From positions 8,566,001 to 8,630,000 of the forward strand of contig OX365949.1 in the NCBI GenBank assembly GCA_947247005.1: 64,000 nucleotides of DNA, read 5' to 3'. Shown here piece after piece: positions 24,382-38,400 of this stretch. The number at the start of each line of letters is the position of its first letter. The first letter of the stretch is position 1. A model generated the notes under the pieces. That model was given only the letters and a program-made list of their open reading frames with translations, made no database searches and was not told the DNA's origin. Made by a program: the position numbers and the translations under genes. Origin of the DNA: Spisula solida (lineage: Eukaryota > Mollusca > Bivalvia > Venerida > Mactridae).

Positions 24382-27300
24382 GTGAGTGGTAGTGCTTGTA
24401 TTCTTCTCCCTGATTTTCAAACCTACATTCAGTCTAAATATATAGGTTTTCATTCTTACCCTCCGTTCCGGATTACTGTCGCCTGGATTCTACTTTAAGC
24501 AAACGTTATATAATCACAACTGGCTATTTCATATTAATTAAACACACATGTTGTACATGTATAATTATGTGTCGTAAGAAACCGTTACAGCACTCATATC
24601 CAGAAACCTAAACCTACGCCAATATGCTGGCTTATTGGCGAAATTGTCTTCCATATAAACACCTTATCGAGACACTCGATTAGTCGTTATCGGTCACTTT
24701 ACGCCTATTGAGATATAGAGCGGTAACTTTTTTAAAGCCTAAAAAGTCACCAAAAGCATTTTGTGACAACATCTATCCAATTACTAAAGTAATCAGCAAG
24801 TTATTTTTACATTCTGTTGATGTTTTCTCCTGACAACATTTATCCACAGAAACGAATTGTTTTCAGACGATAGACCTGGGTGGTATTCAATATTGATCTT
24901 ACTGATTTAGAGAATAAGGACAGCCAATCAGATTCCCTGTTACTGATTAAGAGTGTAATATGGTGTGATCTGATTGGTTGTCCTTATTCTCTAAATTAAT
25001 AAGATCAATATTGAGTGGTATTTAATATTGATCTTACTTGACTTAAGGATAATGACAACCAATTAGATCACACCATATTAAACTCTTGGCCAGTAACATG
25101 CGTTATGATTGGCTTTCCTTATTGCCCCAAAAAATAAGATCAATATTGAAAACAACCCCATTTCTTGACATGTCATTAAATAACTAAGATTCACAGTGCT
25201 TAGCTGATAATGACGTCACGTGCCACGTGGCCGCACCAAGCCGAAACAAGAATATTGATCGACAACGTGCATATTATACTCACTCTGCATGTCATAGCAA
25301 CATATGCATAGGACATTTTTTATTTCCGAAAATGAGGAAAGTTCGCTTACCCTTAGTCAACGGCTTCCTGCTGACATATATTGTTAGTACATTTCTCTAG
25401 GCACTCGAGAACAATAAATGCACTGCAAGTTCTGCACATTTTAGTTTTAAAACTCTGCGTGTCATAGCAACATATGCATAGGATTTTTTTTTATTTTCGA
25501 TAATGAGGAAAAATCGCGTTCCCTTAGTCAATTTCTCATTTGTTTGCATGAGTCAACGGTCTCCTGCTGACAGACCTTGTTAGTACATTTCTCTAGGCAC
25601 ACGAGAACAATAAATGCACTGCAAGTTCTGCACATTTTAGTTTTAAAACTCTGCGTATCATAGCAACATATGCATAGGATTTTTTTTATTTTCGATAATG
25701 AGGAAAAATCGCTTTCCCTTAGTCAATTTCTCATTTGTTTGCATGAGTCAACGGTCTCCTGCTGACAGACCTTGTTAGTACATTTCTCTAGGCACACGAG
25801 AACAATAAATGCACTGCAAGTTCTGCACATTTTAGTTTTAAAACTCTGCGTATCATAGCAACATATGCATAGGATTTTTTTTATTTTCGATAATGAGGAA
25901 AAATCGCTTTCCCTTAGTCAATTTCTCATTTGTTTGCATAAGTCAACGATTGAGACGACATATTGACTACACTTACACTTATTGTAAAATAAAAACTTTA
26001 ACTTTCAATGTACTGTACTGAATGATGTTTTCTCCTGTAAAAACCTGATCGCCACTTACATGTATTTAAAATGACACCTGATAAACGACTTGTACAGACT
26101 CGTGTGAATTCTACCGCATATGTTCTTGTATTGTTAATGTATTATTCACAGTACTACATTAGTCGCTCCAATACGACATTACTAAACGAAAAAAATCAAT
26201 CATCTGTTATGCTGAATTGTGTAATGTAGGGTGAAAATGAAAAGTTAATGGTGATGTTGTAATTTAATATTTAATTCATGGATTGATATTGTTACAAGTG
26301 AATGTGATTGCGTGCTGTCTATACAGACTGCTATTTTGTTCTATGATATGAACTAGGGTGTGTGTATCAATTGGCACATTGTCCATTGTTAAAATATTCA
26401 TTGACAATTTCCTAGTACCACGGTATGAATCCCGACACACCGCTTTTCAGTTCCGTGAGAGAATTGTTCTGTTTTCAAACTAATGTAACACTCAGGATAC
26501 ATGACATCTGAGTTCCGTCCGAGCGTTACGTCGGTTTTCAGTTCAGTCAGAGTCATATGTAAATAGAACAATTATCTGACGGAACTGAGAAGCGGTGTAT
26601 CAGGATTCATACCGTGAGTACAGGTATCTCATTTCGTAGGTCATTAATATTCATTATGTTTACATGTTGCTAAACGATTAAATATCATACCACGAGACAG
26701 TCAGCAACGTGAGTAATGATTATTGTATTTATTATCATATTCAAAATATTCCCGCCAATAAATTAGTTGATACGGTCACGTGATTCGTCGTTGTCCCTGT
26801 GATGTGCATTGCACACAAGATGGCAACCCGTAAGCGCTTTAATAACTTCGGATGAAAGTTTCTCGTTCATTTGGCGATGTTTGTGTATCGGGGCTATACA
26901 CCGGGCACATTAAAAATCCAGACTGTCTTTTCGAAATAAGAGCTAGGCGCACTTCTGCAGCGCCGGACATGCCTGTATCTAATGTCTCTCTCTCTCCCTT
27001 CAGGGGCTTTCTCTCAGTCTGACCCTCCTGGTAGAGGATGCACCTGCGCCCTTGTGACTGCAACACTATAATATCAAGTGCCTTTGAGTGTGTTTGCATG
27101 AAAAAGGCGCTATATAAATCTGGTATATGTATTTATTAGTCCTCTACCGGTCAAAAAATCTGGATCCTGACATAAATCAAACAGTTTCCAAGCTAGGTTA
27201 AACTTGGTATGTGGATAGGGGGCAATAAGGGGATAATGCACGTCTAAACATATTTTGGTTCTGACAAAAATCGTGGTTGCTATGGCAACAGAAACATTGA

Positions 27301-29457
27301 AAATGGCTAAAAACCGGTATGGGACTTCTGTATTGCTTGCAATTCTTAATTACTTGTTTCATTTAATGTGTATAAGGGTTGATTTATTATAACAAAATAT
27401 ATATCTGGAAAGCGCTCTCACGTGATCACGGAGTCTGTTCGGTGACCTTGAGATTGTGTGAGGGTGTCATGTGATGTGGACGTCATCAAACAATAACACC
27501 TGTTTGTGATTCATGGACTTTGCTGGAATTTGTCTGTAAACTGTTGCACCTCATTAACTTGTGTTTCCTATTAGAAGCATACATGTATAGTTATATCCAG
27601 TGGTCGATATCTCAAGGCCATATTCTAGGTTAACGAGGCGTTAGTCTATACAAGGCGTTTTAAATTGGAAATTGTGTAGCCACGTGTTAAGTGACAAGAG
27701 CTACGTTTACGATGGAATTTAGACTAAATGTACACATATATTTAATTTTGATACGATTGTTACTTACAGCAGTTTTGTTTGAAATTTCTCACTGTTTGAA
27801 ATTTGTTACTGACTACTTATTGTTCATATTGATCTAGAAGAAACAATGAATACGGTCATAGAACGAGTGTGATTTTAATATTCCCTGAGGCTAACAGGCA
27901 GACGGAAAGAATTGACTTTTTGCATGTCAGTATAACATGTCTTTAGCATACAGTCAAGTTAAGTCTAAAACTTGTGATTGTATATACAGATTATGTATTT
28001 TATTTGAATAATGGTAAATTAGAATTTACTAGCGCGTTTCTTGCTGAAGGCAGGTGGTTGTTTAATTCAGGTGACTACTGATACCAGTTTGGCTGTACAT
28101 CGCTTTGTTAAATATCCATTTTTTGTGTTCATCAGAGATTTGCTTTTAACAGACAACAACCCCCATGGCAGGACTCAAGGTGAATAGATCAAACATGTTT
28201 TAACACACAGACGAGAGAATTGTGTGAAAACATTCATCGTTCTCCTGCTTAATTCTGGGAGTGTTTCTCTGTGGAACAATGCTACATGAGATATTTCAAA
28301 CAAAACTGCTGTGATGACGTCATCGTGCATTCCAACATATTGTTCTGTGATTAGAACAGATTGGAATTCTATGAATGAGTTTACGTAGGTTGAATATTCT
28401 CAGCGTTAAGTTTGCTATGTCCCGCTTACATCTAGACACATACTGTAAAAAACAATATTTTTCGAGGGAGTTGAATTTTCGTTGATTTCGTTGTTGAACT
28501 CGACCACGTAATCTAATCCCCACTTTTAATCGAGCTTTCAAATTATGGAACATGGGTTTATCCTTTCATGTTCTGTAATCCACGAATTTAAGGGGAGAGC
28601 CGTAACTAAGTTGTAGAACTTGTGGCTCGACCCTTTTACCCATGCATGTATATCTATGTATTTATAGATCTATTTGTATGTCATTGTTTGGGTAATAAAA
28701 TATGTTTAAAAAAAATAAAATTAAGACCCCTCGAAAATGCATATTTATTAAAATCCACGAAATTTTATACCCACGAAAATATGTGATTTTACAGTAATTG
28801 TTTTGCGATAAAGGTATAAATGATGTTTTATCATGCTTATAGTCGAATTTTTATCTTTGTTGCATAATTCAATAATAATATTTGCGAATTACTTGTAAGA
28901 TTACCGACAGAATCTCGCACCTTAAGTCAAAGGTAGACTGGTACCACGTGCATCATTTTCCGACTACGTCTACAGTAGGACACGTGGTATCAGTCTAGTC
29001 AAAGGTGACCGTGGAAACACGTGGAACTCTTAATACGGAACATTCATGTACGAATAGTGTTAAGTTAACTTGACCGTTGATGAATTAATACCACATTGTG
29101 TATTATGTGCTAATTAAGTCGATGCTGATCAATACTCGTCAACTTATTCGTTACTTTCCGTGAATTTCCGTTTGGTCTTCGGAATCCGAACCTAATGTTC
29201 TGAGTGCATAACTATCTGTTTAATTTTGCCAGACAACACCAATCTGGGCGGCCGTTAATTCATTGCCGTCTGTCGTACACAGTACACGCACACATAGGCA
29301 CATTTCATTGAATATGGTGTGTGCTATTCTTAACCAAATATATGTTTCAGGGGTCCGTTGCCTAAGCAAAGTGCTACCGAGCGCCTTTATTCAGTTACCT
29401 CCCGTTCAATTCAATATAGAAGGCAAGGAATACCTCCCCTGGAATGCGCTACGTAGC

Positions 29458-29492
<35 letters not shown>

Positions 29493-32400
29493 CTTTATTT
29501 ATGGAGGGAACATACTTGACATAATTGTCAATCTGCCGTAAGGCCCTCAACAGTGAAACATTGAAACAACAGAAACATGACATCAATAAATCTAATAACA
29601 AATGCACAAAATATCAAGCGTATGGATATATAATGAAATTATAACTACATTGTATGTCATATAGTTTGTTTAAGATGGTAGACATGACACGGTCTCCAGA
29701 TCTTTGACTTGACGTTTGGTTACAAAGGTTTCATCTTCGCATTTGTTCAAACCGTTTTCTTTATTTGAAAGTTCCAATCATCGCAGTAAGATAGTCGCCA
29801 TTATATTTTATGATTCTGTGCTCATTATTGTTATATCAACGTGACCCTTACCTATTATGCGATAATGAATTACAACAATGTTCTTCCGCTGAATTTATCA
29901 ATTTCCTCGAACAAAGTTTGCATCGTCAGTCGTTAAGATTTGTCGAAAAACTCCACGCTAATGAAAATAAAATAAAGAAAGTGAAATATATTGACAATAC
30001 ATTAACTGTTCGTTTACTATGACGTTAATATCCCCGCACCACACACATATTTATAATTAGTTGGAAAGAAACAAAAGAGTCTTATATCAAATGCTTCTAC
30101 TGCGACATTGATGATGACTCTACGTATTAGAAATCATTTGTAACTCGCGACGCCATTGACAATAGTCTCGACAGGTTTTTAATTCAACATACACTTACTA
30201 TACACGTTAACTATGTGCACAAGAAAACATTGATTCAAAGAATCCAACTGGCGAGGAAAAGTTCGAACTATTAGAAATACGTGTAACTAATCCGGAAGAC
30301 GATTTAATTTATTATTTATTGGATCTTGTATTAATCGACCACCCTATAAAGGTGGAAACGGCCGCTTAACGGAATGGTCGTTTAACACAAATGTTTTACA
30401 CCTAATTGTAAGTAACGAAAGTCCGTATTTTAGGCTGTCTGAATACTATTCAACTTCAATAGATCGCGTTAGACAAAAATCGCATTAATATATTAAAATA
30501 CCGGAAGAACAAATACGATCGGGAGTGAAATCAACAAAAAACTTGCCGCCAGTCACCTTTATTATTTTAATTCATTCACCCGTAGTGGGTCAAGGGTCAA
30601 ATAAATGAAATAATCATATTTTTACCTATTTAAACGTGCTTAGTTGTTGATTGTGCGTAAGTCTATTCGAACAATCAAGTATGGGTCAATGTAGAATTAT
30701 TACCATAGCGATTTATCAGAGATGTTCTGTTCTGTTCTGTTCTATTCTGTTCTGTACCGGACACTATATATTCTTTCCACGTTTCCACGCAATACTAAAA
30801 ATACATATACAACATCGCCAACGCTAAAAACGTGTCTGATATCTTAATTAGCTAGGTCGTTTCTATCAATTAATAAACTCGGTACTAATTAGTGTACGGT
30901 TATATGAACGCTGGAAAATATTAAGTAATATCTTATATTTCCTGATTTACTCTAGTCAGTATAAATGTATAACATATAAACAGCGTTCCAAGTGATAAGC
31001 TGTGTTTAAGCGGTACGTTTATGTGGTGATAATGCTACATCGTTGACTCCTTCGTACTATATAGTTTTGTATTTAAATACTTGATTGCAATTCGAGTACT
31101 TGGGAATTACATAAATTTGTACGATATGTTTTACGCTTTTGTATAATCCTATGGCCGAAAGCTTTCAGACGCATGTCAGAATACCAGGTTTTTGAATTGT
31201 ACCAAAAAGCCTGTTTTTCTTTATTTTCCCTATACAAATTATTGATTGTTGAGGAATTCAGGTTTTTCAGAATTTCAAACTTTCACCGATGTAATCCAAA
31301 TATTACGGGTGATATGTGAACATACGGTAGTAAAGAATGGGGTTAAACCAGGCCCCGCTCTCCCGAAGCATCTCAACTTGAGCAAATATTGTCATGTGTT
31401 TTTGAAATAATTTTCATGTGACGCTGGGCTCAAAATAGTCATCTCAAGATAAAAAGTCTTTATATGAGCTAATTACAGTAAAATTTCGAATATGTGATCC
31501 ATCTCTAATTCTGATTTGAGCAAAATCTAAATTTGATAAGAGATTTCTACTTGAAATGCTTCGGGTGGTCGGGGCCTGACTAAATAACAATAAACGTTTT
31601 AATATATTTAAAATATAAAAATATTATCATGTCGTACAAAACTGCCAGCGTAATCAATCTTCCATTCTAACATTACATTGTCTACCAAGACGTTGATCAT
31701 TTGAACTTCAAGGTGAACTTTTTTTATGTCAAACTAATATTTTTCTTGTTTATAAATCCATAGATAGGTCAGATATAGATAACAACATTCTCAAATTCAA
31801 AGTTTTGCTTATGACATGTTGCTCAACTATCAAATATTTCGAATCATTTCTGAACAAGAAATGTATATAAACTAAACAAGTTCGTTGGAGGTTAACTTGT
31901 CTAATGATGTCAACATTTTAATGATTGCATCAAGTTTCAAGTTGACAGTTTCATATTTTGGCCTTTACTTAATTGCTATAACTATTCCCTTGGCTATTTG
32001 TAAAACGTGTTAATTGAGAAATTTAAGGAATCTTTTTCAATTCCCACTTTCCAGTCAATACAGTTTAGCTTTAATAATGCGTTCACTCTAATATTAATTA
32101 CCTTTTTACAAAGTATGTCGTCTAGAATTAGAAATCATATGGCCTGAGTTTTATTAATGTTGAATGAGTCAGATTGAAATGAGATCTTTTAAAATATTTA
32201 ATTCGGAATATTCTATTTTTATCGCTGTTTTCTTCATTATGTATAATATTATGTGATATTGAACTTCAATATTTACCACAGTATTAGTGAGATAAAAATA
32301 CTGAATATAGTTTAAACAACTCATTGGTTAGGTGCTATAATCCGCTAGGCCGCTGGCCTGCCAACTTCACGAACATTCCTAACTACCGGTATTTGAATAC

Positions 32401-35400
32401 GACAATGTAAGTCTTTAATTTATACACGACCTTCAACTAAATATTCAACAGTTCATCAGAAAAAGAGTCGTTTTTACTAGTACATGTATATAAATTTATT
32501 TTTATGTTCTATGTTCTCGGCTGTTTAAATTGGGTGCTGCCTCCCCAGTCCGATTTTCTAATATTATTTTGATATTTCTCTATCGAGAGACTTGAAATTA
32601 TTATAATATGTACACTTACTTCGACAAACTGTTCACTTGAACTGTTTATCTGCATTTATGATTATATAATGTACAGCGTGGACACATCTTCACATATATT
32701 GCTGATGGTGTATTTTCCAGCGAAACGATGCGGTTTCTATAGAAACCTATTGTTGACATATGAGAGAATATATGTTTCTGATTGTAGGAATTACTACCAC
32801 GTGTTACCGTATGCACCTTCACTAGAAATCATAGCTCATATACTCAGAAGAAATTACTTGATGAACATAGCCTACTTATCGTTGTCTTCTATAATCAAAC
32901 TGTTTGCTTGAAATCCACTGTACGCAAGTCACGGAACAATTTGGGAGGGGTGGGGGTAAACAGGGTCCTACCCTATGACAAGTTGCAATTTGTCAGGTAT
33001 ATACCTGAGTTCAGGTTTTTGAGTGTGCCAAAAAGTCTGTTATTCATTCATTTTCACCATATGAATTAACATTTTGTCAGAATGTCAGGTTTTTCATAAA
33101 TTGTTTAACTTGCACCAATTCCCTAGGTACAAGTCATAAGGTTATGGGTTTGTTGCCGCGTTCAGACAGTTGTGTTAATACATTTGGCATCACCCAGTTT
33201 ATGTTTTGAGATATAGTGCCATTTTCATTGAACATCTAGCATAGTATACAGTTAAACTGCAACTTTTTAAACTCACCATTTGGACCCTTCAAATACTGGT
33301 CTCATTATTGAGAGACTAAAACTGATGTTACATACCATCGACAGCAATGCAGTGAATAAGGACTTCAGTATTGTGGTTAAATTTAAGCTCTGTAGAGCAA
33401 CACCCCATTGCAACTACAAATTTTGTTCGTTGATTATAGGTGGCTGTTTCTCTTCAGAGGGCCGCTCTGGAGAATTTGTTATGAACATGTCTAGCAAAGC
33501 GTACCACCTATCGTGTACAACTGCATCATCTGTATCATACCTGTCCTGTCATTTAGGACCAAAAACTGAAGATCGAAACCTCAAATAATTCTAGTATATT
33601 GACATTCCTGTCGAATGTATTAAATCATTAGACTCATTACTAATCACAAACCGTCAGTCACTTTCAAGTTTTTCTGACTCATTTTCGTTTGCTATGTTAT
33701 GATTCAAAACTATAATGAAAGCATATTTACCTATCCTACTGCATTCACCGGATGATACTATGTACCTTCGTCTAATGGTCTATAAGTTCTTAAGTTTAAG
33801 AGTTGAAACTCCATTAGTTTAATCATAATGTTGTGGTTTCTGTATGAGTGGTAGAAAGGTATGCATATTGTTATACCAACATACTGCATACTAGCACCAG
33901 CATAGCACACCTCAGCATGTATTATTACACATGTATAGAGTCGCATCATAAACACGTATCATTTCTTCACAGTAAGCATTGCTATTCAGTCATGAACTTT
34001 AAATTGTAATTTTGGACTACTTGATCCTAATAGAAAATTCAAACCATAATTCCTTAAAGAACACATTTGATTAAGACTGTTACACCCAAACGACTGAATA
34101 TATTATATTAATTAAGACGAAAAAAGTTCTACAGAAGGGGGGACAACTCAGAAAAACGGCTGGCTTTATAAGTCAAGAGTTATCTGTGATGAAGAACCAC
34201 TGTGTCTTTATCCTATTACTAAAATCAAACGTTAACATATAACTGATCAATACTGATATTACTATGGTTACTAAGGTATATAGATATGAGAATAATTTAA
34301 CAAAATTTGTTTGGTTTCATTTGTACTTATTCCGTAAACCAAACTGACACATGACTGTAAAACAAACTACTTATTTAAAGTTCTCTAAACAGTTTTCTAT
34401 CAAAGTGAAAACAAAATAAATGTCTCATCATGTATCTCAACGATATTTATATTTACACTTTGTGCTCCTTATTCTTACTGTAAAATTACAACAGTGTAAG
34501 TAGTCTAATAGGCAACGTCTGTATAATAAGCAGTTTTTATCGCATGCTTTATTAACGGAATTATAGCAAAGTCGCTTCTGTAAGATTGTTTTGAATTACA
34601 ACGCACATTTAAGTGTGCTTATCGTTATTCCGAAGCAACTATTAGCAACCAATAACCTTCGTGTATCACCAATTACTTCAAGTATATGCTTATACCAGCA
34701 CTGAACGGGACCTATCCTGTTCACATTGTATAAACGAGTGAACTTCCGGTTATCGCAATAAGGCATACACGTTGAACTATAGTCTCTCAATAAGTCATAC
34801 AGTGGTTGGAAATCCCGTATGCTTTTCCTCGCAATAATTCATACACGTTGAATTATTTAGTATCCCAGTAAGTCATAAAGTGATTTGGTTTAAACACTGT
34901 GCTGTCTGATGGTGCAAAGTTTAATTATGTTGTAACTTCTATTTCAGAATGGCGAACGCACGAGCTAAGGCGGAGCAAGCCGATCAAACTGCCATGAAAG
35001 CCGAACAAGATTCAGACGCGGCTAGGTTAAAGGCAAAACAATTCGCCCCGGAGTTTCACCAACCAGGTAAATACAATGCAACCAAAATCAGTGTAGCAAT
35101 ACCACGTTACTTTTGGCTACAGTTACAAGAAGAAATTTGTGAACATTGGAAAATAAAATAGCCATATTAAGTATTTTAATTCTTCATCTATTTGTATGAA
35201 ATATACGCCACTATAAAGGGGGAATTATTTGCTTTCCATCAAAAAAGAAGATCTTTTTCAGCAGCATCACCGACATTTCCATTACTTCACGGGGTAATGG
35301 AAAAATCGGCCCAACTGCTGAAAAAGATTTTATATTTCATGGAAAGCCAATAATAGTCCCCTTAGCGCGGCGTATATTTCATAGACATCGATGAAAAAAT

Positions 35401-38400
35401 AAAATACTAATGGCTACATTTGTGAACCAATGTTTACAAACTTCTACTTGGAACTGTAGCCAAAAGTCACGTGGTATTGCTACACTGAATTATACTAACT
35501 CAGGACTATAGTCCAGTCAGGATAATAATAGAGTGACGCAGTGGTCGAGTCTACTATTACGGTGTAAAACTATTTATAAATGCTTACACAGACATGTACA
35601 ATTTCAATGTAATCGCTTTGGGAGAGTATTGGTGTAAGTGGCCTTCTGGACCTACGAGGGATGTTCAAAAATAGTACAGAACTGGGGCTCTCACGGATAC
35701 AGCTTTGTAACATTATTACGCAATATTAAATTGTAATTCAATTGCGAAAACTCGTCATCCGATTTATCATGTTGCACTATCATGTCCTTTCATAATAGTC
35801 CATTTTGACACTATGTTATTATAAGTTATGCCTGTGTTTTAAGCATACCTTTTAAAGAGAGTGTTAAGTTAGCTCAGAGTTTATTAATTATTCCTAATAA
35901 TCTTCTGACACACAAAGTATTGACGATGGAATGAAACAAGATTATAACTTCTAGTATTTGAAATATTCAAATATTATTATACAAACTTCATTGTTATTTG
36001 GCAATGTGTATCATTTTTGCAAAAGTACCTATTCAGGATCAATGATGCAAATAAATATACTTGAGTTATTCTATGATTGGTTGAACATAATATGGTATGC
36101 TTGCTTAAGTTAAATATGCCCTGTTTAACAAAAAATGTCATTTTTAGCCATTCTCATGGTATATCATGGCGTAAATCTTCTCAAAATAGAAGCCACGATG
36201 GCATTCTTGCTACACTTTCTTATTTTGTACATATGTAAAAGTTGCAGAAAACTGTGTATGTAAAAACGTAAAATTGTAACAAGACTGCGTCGTGGTTTTT
36301 GGGAAAGTTTTATGTCATGAAATAGTCACGAAAATGACACAAAACGACATTTTTTTCTAAACATGACATATTTTCTGCAGTTTTGTCAACGGATGACATA
36401 GATATTTAGATTTGTATGCTCATTTTCACATAGGTATTAGAATTATATGACAAATTTGTAGGATAAGGCATTCTTAATTTTTGAAATACCTTGTCCCCTG
36501 TCCTTCACATATAACACTATCGTATGTCGAAGTATTTACGACATTAAACAAGTTGCATGCGGCATTTTGTCATTTCGCATATGCACGTAAACAGGGCAGG
36601 AACTGTATTCACTTAGGTTCTTAGATATTGTCTATAGACATTTTCCTAGATAAAAAACATTTTTATTATAAAGAAAAATACTCAAATATATATACTTATA
36701 GAGCAAAAGACTCAAATATAGTTTATCTTAGATATCTGTTACCGATTTCGTAGTACATGTACCCGTAATTAATATTAAACAAAACCTCCACATTTTCATA
36801 AAACACTAAGGCTAGACAATTATTTAACATACTAAGCAAATTAGTATTTCTTATTAGATAAACATTATCTTAGAAGCCCTGTGAATACGATTCCAGGTTT
36901 TGCTTGCCCAAGGTTTTGTTTGCTCTCATGAATAGAAACAGGTTGGTATGAGCACGTTAGTAAGTAGGACAGGGTTTTAAAAAGAGATGGAAAAGCGGAA
37001 AGGAATTAAGCTTATAAATCAGTGCAAATATAAAATATCTTCTATTTTTTAGGAACTGATATTATGAAGAAGAAACTAATGGAACAGAACCATAACGGCC
37101 AAGGTTACGATGATAATTACGATTTTAGTAATTTAGACATGCAGCAAAACCATAATCCAAATCAACGCTCAAAATCTATGATGGTGCGGAATGATGGTCT
37201 CAGCCCAGGAGGGACGGATCAAGGCTTTGGTCCTAATAGAAAAACTAGTACACAGGCGGATTTTAATTATTTAAGTGTAAATAATCCTTTGTTACAATCG
37301 CCAAATTCCCTCAATCCCTCACAAGAAACTGTGATTTCTAATCACTCACCACATAACCGCAGCCCTTCTTTAAAGATAAGACGTTACAGCTTTTTAGCTG
37401 GTTCGAGAAGGGGTCGTGGCTTCAGCGAGCTATTCAATTCCACTATTCTTAATGACCATTTTGATCAGTATTCTGCTCAACGTGATGATAGTGGCCTAGG
37501 AAAAGAATTTCTTCCTGCGGAGGAGCGCCTTTCCAAAGGAGGTGCTTATCCGACGGATACTTCGCCCGATTCCGGCGTGTCTGATGGCGTGGATGACGGT
37601 ACACGCCCGTTCGTAAGACGGAGAACATTGCCTTGTATAGTGAAAGACGATGGTGACAAAGAAGCGAGCGCAAAGGTTAAAGAACAGGCACACAGCAGTG
37701 AAAACTTATCGCGCAAAAACCCGGAAACGTATATTATCGAAAACGGTATCAGAAAAAGGGTAAAGGGTGTCACTAGAAATCCTCAAATGTCAAACCGGGC
37801 TTCTTCCAGGGGAGATTTACCTAAGGAGTACACAATTGAAAGCCAAAGAGCACTTACTACCCGGACAGGTGTTCATGGTAGTCTACCGGATATTACCGCT
37901 ATACAAAAGACGGAAAAACCAACCATGTCTAGGGAAGAAGCTTATAAACTCAGCACTGACCGCAGACAAGAGCTTAGAAGGCTGCAAGATTTGGCTGAAA
38001 GACGTCGACAAGGTGACGTGACTGTTATACTAGGAGATCTAAGGGTACGTTTTCAAACTCTTCTCTTTAAGTTTTGTGTTTGTCATTTTGCCGTGTAATT
38101 GTGATATGTGGTGTTTTTATGTTTTCGGTGTTCGGCTGAAAGTTGAGTGCTGGCTTCCCTGTCCGATTTGTAATATCTTTTTGAAATATATTTTTATGAT
38201 GTTTTATAACAAAGTAAAACATTGTCGTGTTTTACTTCATTTGTCATCGGTTTGCATTACACTTCAATTTCGGTAACAGAATACTTAAAAAAGACGTATG
38301 AATATTATTCCATGTATGAGCTACTTGTGATAAAACAAACAATTAAATGCAAATTCTGTAAATTCATATGGTGTTGCAAGAAAGTACTAATTTCAAATAT

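Larger units (their letters stand above)
24382..34947 (+). other. Junctophilin intron, 10.6 kb
   Basis: Bounded by GTGAGT and TTTCAG. It holds twin MITEs, a 195-bp tandem array, a MITE with 5-bp duplications, a SINE, a foldback element, microsatellites and one dispersed repeat, all listed separately. About 29010-31350 and 31580-34750 show nothing else recognisable apart from the microsatellites and one LINE-tail fragment. Confidence 0.85.

Noticed and set aside
26839..27099. 86-codon minus-strand frame
   Set aside because: Coincides with the SINE-like element at 26870-27140.
29263..29541. Frame with a poly-Asn run as a prion-like protein
   Set aside because: The Asn run is an (AAT)n microsatellite in an intron; no other support.
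33280..33588. 102-codon frame as an exon
   Set aside because: No family recognised, no convincing splice sites, and it sits in the junctophilin intron. Not excluded, but unsupported.
34949..35161. 70-codon frame beginning with ATG as a separate small gene
   Set aside because: It is an internal junctophilin exon; the frame past 35066 runs into the intron.
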